Positions 8,648 through 17,083 of a stretch of 64,000 bases of DNA are shown one piece after another. The notes under the pieces were generated by a model that did no database searches, was not told where the DNA came from, and saw nothing but the letters and a program-made list of their open reading frames with translations. Positions within the stretch are counted from its first letter, which is position 1; every line of letters starts with the position of its first letter. The position numbers and the translations under genes are program-made. Origin of the DNA: Rhodobacter sp. 24-YEA-8 (GTDB taxonomy: Bacteria; Pseudomonadota; Alphaproteobacteria; Rhodobacterales; Rhodobacteraceae); assembly GCF_900105075.1 (NCBI RefSeq), contig NZ_FNSK01000001.1, positions 310,001 through 374,000 on the forward strand, read 5' to 3'.

Positions 8648-9625
8648 CTAGCCGCCGCCGATCAGCACACCGGCGGCAAAGACCAGTGCGCCGCCCAGCA
8701 CCACCTGGAAGGCCGCGCGCAGGAATGGTGTCTCCATATAGCGGTTCTGGATCCAGGCGATGGCCCAGAGTTCGAAGAACACCACGATCATCGCAATGGA
8801 GGTGGCCAGGTGGAAATTCGGGATCAGATAAGGCAGGGCATGGCCAAGCCCGCCAAGGGCCGTCATCACCCCGGTCGCGATCCCGCGTTTGATCGGGCTG
8901 CCGCGCCCCGAGATCCGGCCATCATCGGCCGCGGCCTCGGTAAAGCCCATCGAGATCCCGGCGCCGACCGAGGCGGCCAGCCCCACCAGAAAGGTCGTAT
9001 GGGTGTTTTGCGTCGCGAAAGCCGTGGCGAAGATCGGCGCGAGGGTCGAGACCGAGCCATCCATCAGCCCGGCAAGGCCTGGCTGCACCCAGGTCAGGAT
9101 GAACTGGCGCTTTTCCGTCTGGCTCTCGGCCGCACTGGCATCGTCGCTCAGATGGGTTTCTGTCAGCTGATCGGCCGCCCGTTCATGGGCTGATTCCGCC
9201 TGGGCCAGATCGCCCAGCAATTTACGCGTTGCCGCATCGGTGATATGGGCGGCGGCGCTTTCATAAAAGGCGCCGGCCTCGCGTTCCATCTTGGCCGCCT
9301 CGGCCCGGATTACGTCCAGCGACATCTGCGCCTTCAGCCAGACCGGCCTGCGCATATGGAACCCTGCCACATGTTCGCGCCGGATCAGCGGGATCACCTG
9401 GCCGAACCGGCTTGTGAAAAGGTCGATCAGCGCGCGGCGATGGCCGTCTTCCTCAAGCGCCATCCCATCAAACACCGCCGCGCTGGCGGGGTATGCCTCC
9501 CGGAGATGGTCGGCGTAATGGCGGTAAATGCGGGCGTCATCTTCTTCTGACGAGATCGCCAGAGCGAGGATCTCTTTCTCCGAGAGGTCCCGGAGCCGGC
9601 GGCGGGATGAGAGCGCGGTCAACAT
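8648..9625 (-). CDS. mbfA: Membrane-bound ferritin MbfA (ferritin-like domain plus VIT1-type iron exporter)
   Basis: A 325-residue fusion. The N-terminal 170 residues form a ferritin-like four-helix segment with regularly spaced Glu/His residues (SSEEDDARIYRHYA, LEEDGHRR, QAESAHERA). The C-terminal half is a VIT1/CCC1-type membrane domain of about five helices, with the GLMDGSVSTLAP motif. In Bradyrhizobium and Agrobacterium this family exports iron and protects against iron and peroxide stress; that function is assumed here. I see no obvious Irr-type control element upstream. A TetR gene is divergent at 182 bp, with a palindrome between. Confidence 0.88.
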   Translation of the reverse strand: MLTALSSRRRLRDLSEKEILALAISSEEDDARIYRHYADHLREAYPASAAVFDGMALEEDGHRRALIDLFTSRFGQVIPLIRREHVAGFHMRRPVWLKAQMSLDVIRAEAAKMEREAGAFYESAAAHITDAATRKLLGDLAQAESAHERAADQLTETHLSDDASAAESQTEKRQFILTWVQPGLAGLMDGSVSTLAPIFATAFATQNTHTTFLVGLAASVGAGISMGFTEAAADDGRISGRGSPIKRGIATGVMTALGGLGHALPYLIPNFHLATSIAMIVVFFELWAIAWIQNRYMETPFLRAAFQVVLGGALVFAAGVLIGGG

Positions 9626-9727
9626 CTCGGACCTCCATCACAGCGGCATCACTTAAGCCCCCCGGCACAATCTTCGCGCGACAGGCTGCATAGCGGCCAG
9701 CTAGCCTGCTGCGCCGCCGGAAGGCCA

Positions 9728-9742
9728 GCCGGAAATTCCGGC
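9728..9742. promoter_or_regulatory. Palindrome in the mbfA-tetR spacer, candidate TetR operator
   Basis: GCCGGAA-A-TTCCGGC is a perfect 15-bp palindrome midway between the divergent mbfA and TetR starts. Its size and position suit a TetR dimer that controls itself and perhaps mbfA. Inference from position only. Confidence 0.4.
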
Positions 9743-9807
9743 CCGGGGGCGAATTGACAAGCCTCATGGTTGCCAATGGCCCGACCGGCGGCCATGATGC
9801 TGCTGTT

Positions 9808-10434
9808 ATGACATGTATTTCCGACTCCGAGGTCCGCAGAGGCCGAAAATTTGATCAGGTTCAGGAAGGCGCATTGCGTGTTTTCCTGCGCGATGGGTTT
9901 GAAGGCGCATCGGTCGATGAGATCGCCCGCGAGGCCGGGGTTTCCAAGGCCACGCTCTATTCCTATTTCCCAGACAAACGCGTGATGTTTGCCGAAGTGT
10001 TCAGCGTTGAATGCCAGCGCCAGGCCAGGTTTGCCGAGGCCGATATGACGCAGACCCCCCCGGCGCGCGAGTTTCTGGCCCAGTCCTCGCGGCGGGTGAT
10101 CCGCTTTGCGCTGTCGGATTTCGGGCGGCAGCTCTTCCGGCTTGTCGTCGGCGAAGTGTCGCGCTTTCCCGAACTTGCGCGGCAGTTCTATGTGAACGGG
10201 CCGGGGATCGTCAGGGGGCGGCTGGAGACCCGGCTGCGCGAACTGGCGGCACGCGGCGAGCTGGAAATCGCGGATTTCGACCTTGCGGTGGATCAGTTCG
10301 TGCAGCTGGCGAAATCGACGGTGCATGACCGGGCGATGCTGAACCTCGTCGATGACATTCAACCCGAAGAGATCGAGCGCGCGGTCGAGGCCACGGTGGA
10401 GATGTTCATGGCGCGCTACGGCGCGAAAGGCTGA
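9808..10434 (+). CDS. TetR/AcrR family transcriptional regulator
   Basis: A 208-residue repressor-type protein. The N-terminal helix-turn-helix spans about residues 36-55 (VDEIAREAGVSKATLYSYF), a textbook TetR DNA-binding motif, and the C-terminal 150 residues form the ligand/dimer domain (TetR_C type), with no ligand evident. The ATG at 9808 gives a normal-length N-terminus; a TTG at 9754 would add 18 residues of no apparent homology. It faces mbfA across 182 bp holding a 15-bp palindrome, so it probably regulates itself and may regulate mbfA. Confidence 0.85.
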   Translation: MTCISDSEVRRGRKFDQVQEGALRVFLRDGFEGASVDEIAREAGVSKATLYSYFPDKRVMFAEVFSVECQRQARFAEADMTQTPPAREFLAQSSRRVIRFALSDFGRQLFRLVVGEVSRFPELARQFYVNGPGIVRGRLETRLRELAARGELEIADFDLAVDQFVQLAKSTVHDRAMLNLVDDIQPEEIERAVEATVEMFMARYGAKG

Positions 10435-10724
10435 GGCGCCTGTCCCCGGGTCGGGTACGCTTTCGGGTCATCAACCCTATGGCCTTAATTCAGCGCAGGG
10501 GACGGGCAGACAGAAGAGTGGCCCCTGACGAGATCGGTTCTGCCAGAGGGCAAAGGGGGCGGGTGGTCTCCGGGCGACCCATGGGCCGGTCATAATCGGC
10601 AGTCAGGCCCGCCCCGCCGCCGCTGGGCGCGGCGATCTGTCAGCCGCAAAGCGTCCGGGCCGCCATCACCTGAGTTACACAGGGTTGCGCTTACGCAGTA
10701 TTACAGGCCTGGCCTGGGTGCCGC
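10435..10724. other. Noncoding spacer without recognised feature
   Basis: No open frame with family resemblance and no tRNA-like fold was found between the TetR stop and the GNAT stop. The stretch contains G/C-rich inverted segments (GGGGGCGGG near 10554 and CCCGCCCC near 10609) that could form a long imperfect stem between these two convergent genes. Confidence 0.4.
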
Positions 10725-11129
10725 TCAAGGTGACGGGATCCCGCCCGACTCAAGCAGCACATAATCCTGACCATTCGCATGGCCGTCACCGGCCTGCGTG
10801 AACTGATTTGCCCGATAGAACGCAAGTGCCGGGGTGTTCAATGCGACGCATTTGAGACGGTAGCGGGCAGTCGGCCAGCGAGGCAAGGCCCGGAGAAGGG
10901 CTGACCCGATGCCACGGCGTGGAAGGTCTGGGTCAACATGCAGGTGATGGATGAAACTGTCGGCTTCCCAGACCGAGATGAAACCCAGAATCCGACTGGC
11001 CTCCACAGCGACAAATTTCAACTCATCGACTGTCTGGAGGTCGAAATCCTCGGCACGCAGCGAGGACGGTTCCTCCCAGACGAAGGCCGAGCGTCTGGAT
11101 CGCAGGAACAGGTCTCGCAAGGCTGGCAC
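10725..11129 (-). CDS. GNAT family N-acetyltransferase
   Basis: A protein of about 134 residues with the acetyl-CoA-binding motif A of GNAT enzymes: LHVDPDLPRRGIGSALL (Q/RxxGxG/A type), followed by the NTPALAFYRANQF block. The acceptor substrate is unknown. The annotated start is a GTG, but the first GNAT strand normally reads like LITRIADARDVPALRDL, which lies upstream in frame; a CTG at 11159 with GGAAAG about 8 nt before it would include it. The frame is closed by a stop further upstream with no ATG, so the true start is either this GTG or the unusual CTG. Confidence 0.75.
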   Translation of the reverse strand: MPALRDLFLRSRRSAFVWEEPSSLRAEDFDLQTVDELKFVAVEASRILGFISVWEADSFIHHLHVDPDLPRRGIGSALLRALPRWPTARYRLKCVALNTPALAFYRANQFTQAGDGHANGQDYVLLESGGIPSP

Positions 11130-11359
11130 GTCTCGGGCGTCGGCAATTCGCGTTATCAGGTTCGCACCCTTTCCTGGGCTGATGGCTGTGTCCGGTCCTT
11201 TGATCAGTCAATCCGACCAATGGCACCCGACCCCCGTTAAGGAGCCTGAAGACCCGCCCGGCAATTATGCACGGACGGCAGGCGTGCATCCGCTGCGGCC
11301 GAACAGCGAAACGGTCCTCAGGCATTGATATTCTGCAAAGAAATGGCCGGGCGCCTGGC

Positions 11360-12643
11360 TCAGCCATTCTCCTTGAGGATCTGCCCCGCGAGATAGAGTG
11401 AGCCGCAGATCAACACCCGTGCCTCAGGCGCCCGGGCGGCGATCTCGTCAAGTGCAGCCTGGACCGACCCTGCAACCGCGGCAGGGATCCCGGCGGTTGC
11501 AGCTGCATCGCGCGTCGCCGTGGCCGGCAGGGTGTTCGGCTCGCCCGGGATCTCGACCGCGATCAGGCGCCGCAGCGCGGGGGCAAGCGGGCGCATATAG
11601 CCCGTCACATCCTTGGTGTTGAGCATGCCGCAAATCGCGTAAGTATCGCGCGCGGGCATGCGGGCAAGCGTTGCCGCCACCGCATCGCCGCCTGCCGGAT
11701 TGTGACCCCCATCAAGCCAGAGCTCGATGCCCGGCGCCGATGCCGCAAGCGGGCCTTGCGTCAGGCGCTGCATCCGGGCGGGCCAGACGGCCTGGGTGAC
11801 GGCAGCCTCGCAGGCGGCTTCATCCCGGCCCAGAAGGCGCAGCGCGGCAATCGCAGCCCCGGCATTCTGGATCTGATGCGGCCCCGGCAGATTGGGCAAA
11901 GGCAGATCCAGCAGGCCGTTTTCGTCCTGATAGACCATGCGGCCGCGCTCTTCGGCGATCTGCCAGTGCTGGCCAAAAGCGAAGACCGGTGCGCCAAGAC
12001 GGGCGGCCCTGGCTTCGATCACCGCGAGCCCCGCCTCTTCCTGGGGGCCGACCACGACAGGCACACCGCGCTTGATGATCCCGGCTTTCTCGCCGGCGAT
12101 CTCGGGCAGCGTCTCGCCAAGATATTGCTGATGGTCGACCGAGACCGGCGTGATGATCGTGAGACGCGGCTGTTCCACGACATTGGTGGCGTCGAGCCGC
12201 CCGCCAAGCCCGACTTCGAGCAGCGTGAAATCCGCCTGCACCCGCGAAAAAGCGAGCATCGCCGCCACGGTGGTGATCTCGAAAAATGTGATCGGCTCGC
12301 CGCCATTGGCGGCAATGCATTCATCCAGCAGCGCCATCAGCGCCGGTTCCGAAATCAGCTCGCCGGCCAGCCGGATCCGCTCGTGGAACCGCGCCAGATG
12401 CGGCGAGGTATAGGCATGGACATTCGCACCCGAGGCCTCGAGCCCGGCGCGGATCATCGCCTGGGTGGAGCCCTTGCCATTGGTGCCCGCGAGATGGATC
12501 ACCGGCGGCAGGCTGCGCTCGGGGTGGCCGAGAGCCGTCAGCAGGCGATGTACGCGGTCAAGCGTCAGGTCGATGATCTTTGGATGAAAGCTCATCATCC
12601 GCTCAAGGATCGCATCCGATCCGGTGCTGTCTGGCATGGTCAT
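11360..12643 (-). CDS. folC: Bifunctional folylpolyglutamate synthase / dihydrofolate synthase
   Basis: A 427-residue Mur-ligase family enzyme that adds glutamate to dihydropteroate and then to folates in the cytoplasm. The ATP-binding loop AGTNGKGST lies at residues 52-60, the typical folate-ligase signature; later blocks include LEVGLGGRLDATN and DGGHNPAGG. The ATG at 12643 starts 1 nt beyond the stop of the upstream YdhR-like gene, which supports it over the longer frame. It is last in the run accD-YdhR-like-folC, and the accD-folC neighbourhood is common in proteobacteria. Confidence 0.93.
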   Translation of the reverse strand: MTMPDSTGSDAILERMMSFHPKIIDLTLDRVHRLLTALGHPERSLPPVIHLAGTNGKGSTQAMIRAGLEASGANVHAYTSPHLARFHERIRLAGELISEPALMALLDECIAANGGEPITFFEITTVAAMLAFSRVQADFTLLEVGLGGRLDATNVVEQPRLTIITPVSVDHQQYLGETLPEIAGEKAGIIKRGVPVVVGPQEEAGLAVIEARAARLGAPVFAFGQHWQIAEERGRMVYQDENGLLDLPLPNLPGPHQIQNAGAAIAALRLLGRDEAACEAAVTQAVWPARMQRLTQGPLAASAPGIELWLDGGHNPAGGDAVAATLARMPARDTYAICGMLNTKDVTGYMRPLAPALRRLIAVEIPGEPNTLPATATRDAAATAGIPAAVAGSVQAALDEIAARAPEARVLICGSLYLAGQILKENG

Positions 12644-12644
12644 G

Positions 12645-12953
12645 TCAGAGCGGCGCGCGCGTGATGGCGGACAGCGCGTCATTCACCGCAAAAGTATGCG
12701 CGACAATGCCGGTGATGCCGAATGCCGCGAGCCGGGCCGAATGTTTCACGCGGTACGCCTCTGCCGCGTCAGCCGTGGCGAAGAGGTAGATCCCGCCTGC
12801 GCGGCTGTTGTCCTGGTTCTCGGTCCAGATCTTCCACAAAAGCCCCGGCTCTCCGGCGATATCCTGTGCCAGGTCCTCCATTGCCGCAGTCATCCCGGCC
12901 CCCCAGGGGCCCGTGAAGGGGAAATCGAACTGAAGAAGTGTGACAGACATCAT
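12645..12953 (-). CDS. YdhR-type monooxygenase-fold protein
   Basis: A small protein of 102 residues with the ferredoxin-like dimeric fold of the YdhR family, inferred from LLQFDFPFTGPWG at the start and the KIWTENQDNSRAGGIYLF segment. The family is described as putative monooxygenase-like but no reaction is known. Tandem ATGs (12953 and 12950) follow the good ribosome-binding site AGGAAAGG; either gives the same protein within one residue. It is set between accD and folC in one direction with spacings of 22 and 1 nt. Confidence 0.75.
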   Translation of the reverse strand: MMSVTLLQFDFPFTGPWGAGMTAAMEDLAQDIAGEPGLLWKIWTENQDNSRAGGIYLFATADAAEAYRVKHSARLAAFGITGIVAHTFAVNDALSAITRAPL

Positions 12954-12975
12954 GAATGCCTTTCCTGGCTCAGCT

Positions 12976-13902
12976 TTAGGGCGTTTCGGGGGCCGGAGCA
13001 CTGGTCGCGACCGGGGCCGGCTCGGGGGCGGCAAGATCGGCGCGGATCGCCGGGGGCTGGCCGGTGAGCATGCGCAGGATGGTGATCAGCTCTTCCCGCA
13101 TGGATTTGCGATGGGTCACGCGGTCAAGCATGCCGTGATCCAGCAGATATTCGGCGCGCTGGAACCCCTCGGGGAGCTTTTCGCGGATGGTCTGTTCAAT
13201 AACGCGCGGCCCGGCAAAGCAGATCAGTGCATTGGGTTCGGCGATCTGCACATCACCCAGCATCGCGTAAGACGCCGTGACGCCGCCGGTGGTCGGATGG
13301 GTGAGGACAACGATATAGGGCAGCCCTGCCTCTTTCAGCATCTGGATCGCCACGGTCGTGCGCGGCATCTGCATAAGGGCAAGGATCCCCTCCTGCATCC
13401 GTGCGCCGCCGGCGGCGGAAAAGACCACGAAGGGCTTTTTCATCTGAACCGCGCGCTCGGCACCGGCGATGAAGGCATTGCCGACATACATCGACAGCGA
13501 TCCGCCGATAAAGGCGAAATCCTGCGCGGCGGCGACGATGGGGGTGCGGCCGATCTCGCCCTCGGCCACCAGCATCGCCTCTTTCTCGCCGGTCGATTTC
13601 TGCGCGGCTTTCAGGCGGTCGGGATATTTCTTCTGATCGCGGAAATGCAGCGGATCGGCGATGGGTTCGGGAACCTTCACCTCGGTGAAAATACCACCGT
13701 CGAACAGTGCGGTGAAGCGATCCCGCGGGCTGATCGCCATATGGTGATCACAATTCGAGCACACATTGAGATTGGCCTCGAGCTCACGGTGGAACAGCAT
13801 CGTTCCGCATTCCGGACATTTGGTCCACAGGTTCTCGGGCACCTCGCGCCGCGAGAAGAGCGAGTTGATCTTCGGGCGGACGTAATTGGTGATCCAGTTC
13901 AT
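12976..13902 (-). CDS. accD: Acetyl-CoA carboxylase carboxyltransferase subunit beta
   Basis: A 308-residue subunit that, with AccA, transfers the carboxyl group from biotin carrier protein to acetyl-CoA to make malonyl-CoA. The N-terminal four-cysteine zinc ribbon is complete: C29, C32, C48 and C51. The crotonase-like carboxyltransferase core follows, including GARMQEG and [12 protein letters not shown]. The C-terminus ends in a short Ala/Pro-rich tail. The start at [10 protein letters not shown] is the conserved one. It heads the run accD-YdhR-like-folC; a composite hairpin element separates it from recR upstream. Confidence 0.95.
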   Translation of the reverse strand: MNWITNYVRPKINSLFSRREVPENLWTKCPECGTMLFHRELEANLNVCSNCDHHMAISPRDRFTALFDGGIFTEVKVPEPIADPLHFRDQKKYPDRLKAAQKSTGEKEAMLVAEGEIGRTPIVAAAQDFAFIGGSLSMYVGNAFIAGAERAVQMKKPFVVFSAAGGARMQEGILALMQMPRTTVAIQMLKEAGLPYIVVLTHPTTGGVTASYAMLGDVQIAEPNALICFAGPRVIEQTIREKLPEGFQRAEYLLDHGMLDRVTHRKSMREELITILRMLTGQPPAIRADLAAPEPAPVATSAPAPETP

Positions 13903-14007
13903 ATGCAGGCCTTTCCACCGGGGACGTTTCGGGGGTCTGAGGTTTGGTCTCCGAGATAAGGCCACGGCGCCCTGAATGCAATGCAAAGGCCTGTGGCCGG
14001 CGGTGAA

Positions 14008-14145
14008 GAGGGGGCCAGCCCCCTCGCGGCTTTGCCGCTCACCCCCGGGATATTTAGAGACAGATGAAATTGGTAAGTGAGAGTGGTTTTCAGCTGTCCT
14101 TAAATATCCCCGCCGGAGGCATCCGCAGCCGGCAAGAGGCCGCGG
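14008..14145 (+). repeat. Composite hairpin element, copy 2 (plus orientation)
   Basis: Order on the plus strand: hairpin A (GAGGGGGC/GCCCCCTC, 14008-14025), hairpin B (GCGGC/GCCGC, 14026-14038), long repeat C with arms 14042-14069 (CCCCCGGGATATTTAGAGAC...) and 14087-14120 (...TGTCCTTAAATATCCCCGCC), then hairpin D (CCGCAGCC/GGCCGCGG, one mismatch, 14123-14145). It fills the spacer between the recR stop and the accD start. Hairpin B and the C loop differ from the other copies while pairing is kept. Confidence 0.85.
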
Positions 14146-14148
14146 GGT

Positions 14149-14754
14149 TCAGAGTTTGCGCCGCGCCCGCAAGGCGGCTCCGAGCGTGCCATCGTCGAGA
14201 TGGTCAAGCTCGCCACCGACCGGCACACCCTGGGCAAGGGTCGTGATCTGCGCTGTTGTCACCGTCAGGGCATCGGCGATATAATGCGCGGTGGTTTGTG
14301 CATCAATTGTGGCGCTCAGAGCGAGGATCACTTCGGTGATATTTTCATCCGAGACCCGTGCGACGAGGCGCGGAATTCCGAGTTCCTCGGGGCCAAGCCC
14401 GTCAAGCGCCGAAAGCGTGCCGCCGAGAACCTGGTAGCGGCCGCGAAACACGCCGGCGCGTTCCAGGGCCCAGAGATCGGCGACATCTTCGACAACGCAA
14501 AGTTCTCCCGTCGCGCGGGCGGCATCCTGACAGATCGGGCAGATGTCTGCGGTCGAGATATTGCCGCAACTCTGGCAGTCGCGGGCGTTCAGCGCCACTT
14601 CGGCCAGCGATTGCGCCAGTGGGGCCATGACCTGAGCGCGGCGTTTCAGCATGGCCAGCACCGCACGCCGGGCCGAGCGCGGGCCAAGGCCCGGCAACCG
14701 CGACATCAGCTGGATCAGTGTTTCGATACCGGTCTCGTCAGAAGTGCGCGTCAC
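14149..14754 (-). CDS. recR: Recombination protein RecR
   Basis: A 201-residue RecR of normal length, the clamp that works with RecF/RecO to load RecA at gaps. The helix-hairpin-helix region lies near residues 15-40 ([14 protein letters not shown]), the zinc finger cysteines are C60, C63, C72 and C75, and the Toprim domain starts near residue 86 ([14 protein letters not shown]). It follows ebfC by 13 nt on the same strand, completing the widespread dnaX-ebfC-recR order. Confidence 0.95.
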   Translation of the reverse strand: MTRTSDETGIETLIQLMSRLPGLGPRSARRAVLAMLKRRAQVMAPLAQSLAEVALNARDCQSCGNISTADICPICQDAARATGELCVVEDVADLWALERAGVFRGRYQVLGGTLSALDGLGPEELGIPRLVARVSDENITEVILALSATIDAQTTAHYIADALTVTTAQITTLAQGVPVGGELDHLDDGTLGAALRARRKL

Positions 14755-14767
14755 TGGGGCGCCGGCA

Positions 14768-15121
14768 TCAGAACGGGAGTTTCATATCGGCCGGCAGCCC
14801 GAGCTGTTCGGTCAGGCGGCGCATCTCGTCTGCGGATTTCGTGGCGGCGCGCGACTGCGCATCGCGGATCGCGGCGAGAATCAGATCCTCCAGCACTTCC
14901 TTTTCCGAAGGCACCAGGATCGACGGGTCGATATCAAGCCCGGTCACATCGCCCTTGCAGGTCGCGCGCGCCTTCACGAGGCCGGCGCCGCTCTCGCCCA
15001 CCACCACGCTGTTTGCGAGGCTTTCCTGCAGGTCGGCCATTTTCGTCTGCATTTCCTGGGCGGCTTTCATCATTTTGGCCATATCGCCAATCCCGCCGAG
15101 ACCACCAAGACCTTTGAACAT
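14768..15121 (-). CDS. Nucleoid-associated protein, YbaB/EbfC family
   Basis: A 117-residue DNA-binding protein of the YbaB/EbfC family, with the typical Met- and Gln-rich helix ([16 protein letters not shown]) and the [20 protein letters not shown] strand region. Family members form tweezer-like dimers that bind DNA. It lies between dnaX (55 nt upstream) and recR (13 nt downstream), the usual place, and is probably cotranscribed with them. The N-terminal [15 protein letters not shown] glycine-rich start is normal for alphaproteobacteria. Confidence 0.92.
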   Translation of the reverse strand: MFKGLGGLGGIGDMAKMMKAAQEMQTKMADLQESLANSVVVGESGAGLVKARATCKGDVTGLDIDPSILVPSEKEVLEDLILAAIRDAQSRAATKSADEMRRLTEQLGLPADMKLPF

Positions 15122-15176
15122 CGGTTTCTTCCTTTGTGTTTACCGCTGACTGCTGCGCCCGGGGCTGTGTGCAGGG

Positions 15177-16961
15177 TTATTCCTCGAACGGGTCCCAGTC
15201 ATCGCCATCGGCCGCTTCGACCTCGGGCAGTGCCTCAAGCGCGGCCTCCGCCTCTGCAGAGCTCGCCGTTCGGATATCGGTGATTTTCGCTTTCGGGAAG
15301 GCCGTCAGCACGGCTTTCACCAGCGGGTTTTGCAAAGCGCCGGTTTCGGCCTCGCGCCGTTCCTCTTCGCGGATCTCGGCGATGGTGGGGGCGCCGCCGC
15401 TTGCGACCACCGAGACGCCCCAGCGGCTGCGGGTCCAGCCCTGAAGGCGTTGCGAGAGTTTGGCCGCCAGATCGCGCGAAGCACCGGGGGCGGGTTCGAA
15501 CTCGATCCGGCCGGGCGCATATTGCACGAGCCGCAGCCCGGTCTCGACCTCGACCAGCAGCTGCATATCGCGTTTCTCGCGGATCAGCGCGACGATCTGA
15601 TCAAAGGAGGTATAGATCACCTCCGGCTGGCCATTCAGCGCGGGCGCCGCCGCCATCATCGCGCCATGGGCCGGGCCGCGCGCCATGGGGGCAAAGCGCA
15701 TCGCGCCATGCATCGCACCGCTGCCGGCCGGGGCGCCGCCCGCCATGCCACCACCGCCGGGACCACCCGCGGCAGGGCCATCCGAAGACGGGCGCGGCCC
15801 GTCATTCAGGCGCCGCATCAGCGTTGCGGGGTCGGGAAGCTCGGCCACATGGGTGAGGCGGATGATCGCCATTTCCGCCGCCATCATCGCATTGGGGGCC
15901 TGGCCGACCTCCTCCAGGGCTTTCAGAAGCATCTGCCACATCCGGGTCAGCGCCCGCATCGGCAGCTTTTCGGCCATTTCAAGGCCCCGGCTGCGCTCGT
16001 CCGGCGGCACAGTCGGGTCTTCGGCGGTCTGGGGCGTGACCTTGATCACCGAAATCCAGTGTGTGATCTCGGCCAGATCGCGCAGGACGGCCATCGGATC
16101 GGCGCCTTCGGCATATTGCTGTGCGAGTTCCGCCAGAGCCTCGGAGGCCTGACCCTTCATCACCATGTCAAAGAGATCCAGCGTGCGGCCGCGATCGGCG
16201 AGGCCCAGCATGGCGCGGACGGCGGGCGCGGTCGTCTCGCCCTGGCCATGGCTGATCGCCTGGTCGAGGATCGAAGTCGCGTCGCGGGCAGAGCCCTCGG
16301 CTGCGCGGGTGATCAGCGCCAGCGCATCCTCGGAAATGTCAGCACCCTCAGAACCCGCGATGCGGCGCAGGAGGGCCATCATCACCTCGGGTTCGATCCG
16401 GCGCAGATCGAACCGCTGGCAGCGCGACAGGACGGTGACCGGAACCTTGCGGATCTCGGTGGTGGCGAAGATGAATTTCACATGGGCGGGCGGCTCTTCC
16501 AGCGTCTTCAGGAGCGCGTTGAAGGCGTTGACCGACAGCATGTGTACTTCGTCGATGATGTAGATCTTGTAGCGCGCCGAGGCCGCCCGGTAATGCACCG
16601 AATCGATGATCTCGCGGATATCGCCGACGCCGGTATTCGAGGCGGCGTCCATCTCCATCACATCGACATGGCGGCCTTCCGAGATCGAGACGCAATGCTC
16701 GCATTTGCCGCAGGGCTCGGTCGTGGGGCCGCCGGTTCCGTCTGGACCGATGCAGTTCAGCCCCTTGGCGATGATACGGGCGGTGGTGGTCTTGCCGGTG
16801 CCGCGGATGCCGGTCATCACGAAAGCCTGGGCAATGCGGCCGGCGGCGAAGGCGTTTTTCAGAGTGCGGACCATCGCCTCCTGGCCGACAAGATCGGCGA
16901 AGGTCTCGGGGCGGTATTTGCGGGCGAGAACCTTATAGGCCTGCGGCGATTGGTCGGACAT
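15177..16961 (-). CDS. dnaX: DNA polymerase III subunit gamma/tau
   Basis: A 594-residue clamp-loader ATPase. P-loop GIRGTGKT (residues 51-58), zinc module cysteines C70, C84, C87 and C90, and the DExx box IIDEVHML (135-142) are intact. Domain III ends near residue 370; after a Gly/Pro/Ala/Met-rich linker (about 385-440) comes the tau C-terminal region that contacts polymerase alpha and DnaB. I did not identify a convincing programmed frameshift heptamer, so a separate gamma form cannot be called. First gene of dnaX-ebfC-recR. Confidence 0.95.
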   Translation of the reverse strand: MSDQSPQAYKVLARKYRPETFADLVGQEAMVRTLKNAFAAGRIAQAFVMTGIRGTGKTTTARIIAKGLNCIGPDGTGGPTTEPCGKCEHCVSISEGRHVDVMEMDAASNTGVGDIREIIDSVHYRAASARYKIYIIDEVHMLSVNAFNALLKTLEEPPAHVKFIFATTEIRKVPVTVLSRCQRFDLRRIEPEVMMALLRRIAGSEGADISEDALALITRAAEGSARDATSILDQAISHGQGETTAPAVRAMLGLADRGRTLDLFDMVMKGQASEALAELAQQYAEGADPMAVLRDLAEITHWISVIKVTPQTAEDPTVPPDERSRGLEMAEKLPMRALTRMWQMLLKALEEVGQAPNAMMAAEMAIIRLTHVAELPDPATLMRRLNDGPRPSSDGPAAGGPGGGGMAGGAPAGSGAMHGAMRFAPMARGPAHGAMMAAAPALNGQPEVIYTSFDQIVALIREKRDMQLLVEVETGLRLVQYAPGRIEFEPAPGASRDLAAKLSQRLQGWTRSRWGVSVVASGGAPTIAEIREEERREAETGALQNPLVKAVLTAFPKAKITDIRTASSAEAEAALEALPEVEAADGDDWDPFEE

Positions 16962-17025
16962 CTGGCCTCCTGTGGCTCTGGCTCAATCTAAGCACCGGCG
17001 TCGCTTTCGGCAACCGGCTGCCGCT

Positions 17026-17081
17026 GGCGCCGGAATTCGTGACGAATTCCGGTCCGGTTTCTTGATGAAGAAACCGGCGCC
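17026..17081. repeat. Tandem double-hairpin element, copy 1
   Basis: Two perfect hairpins in tandem: CGGAATTCG/CGAATTCCG (17031-17051, 3-nt loop) and CCGGTTTCTT/AAGAAACCGG (17054-17077, 4-nt loop). The flanks GGCGCCGG (17026-17033) and CCGGCGCC (17074-17081) are complementary, so the whole can close as a three-way junction. It lies 3 nt past the tsaC stop and 64 nt before dnaX, where it may end tsaC transcription. A related element occurs at 46114-46158. Confidence 0.75.
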
Positions 17082-17083
17082 CG

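Noticed and set aside
9626..9807. Irr iron control element upstream of mbfA
   Set aside because: No TTTAGAA-type inverted repeat is present; only a GC-rich palindrome is seen.
15122..15176. Possible SRP (4.5S) RNA gene near dnaX, where some bacteria carry it
   Set aside because: The conserved GGTCAGG...GGAAGGAAGCAGCC loop core is absent from this spacer and from the one upstream of dnaX.
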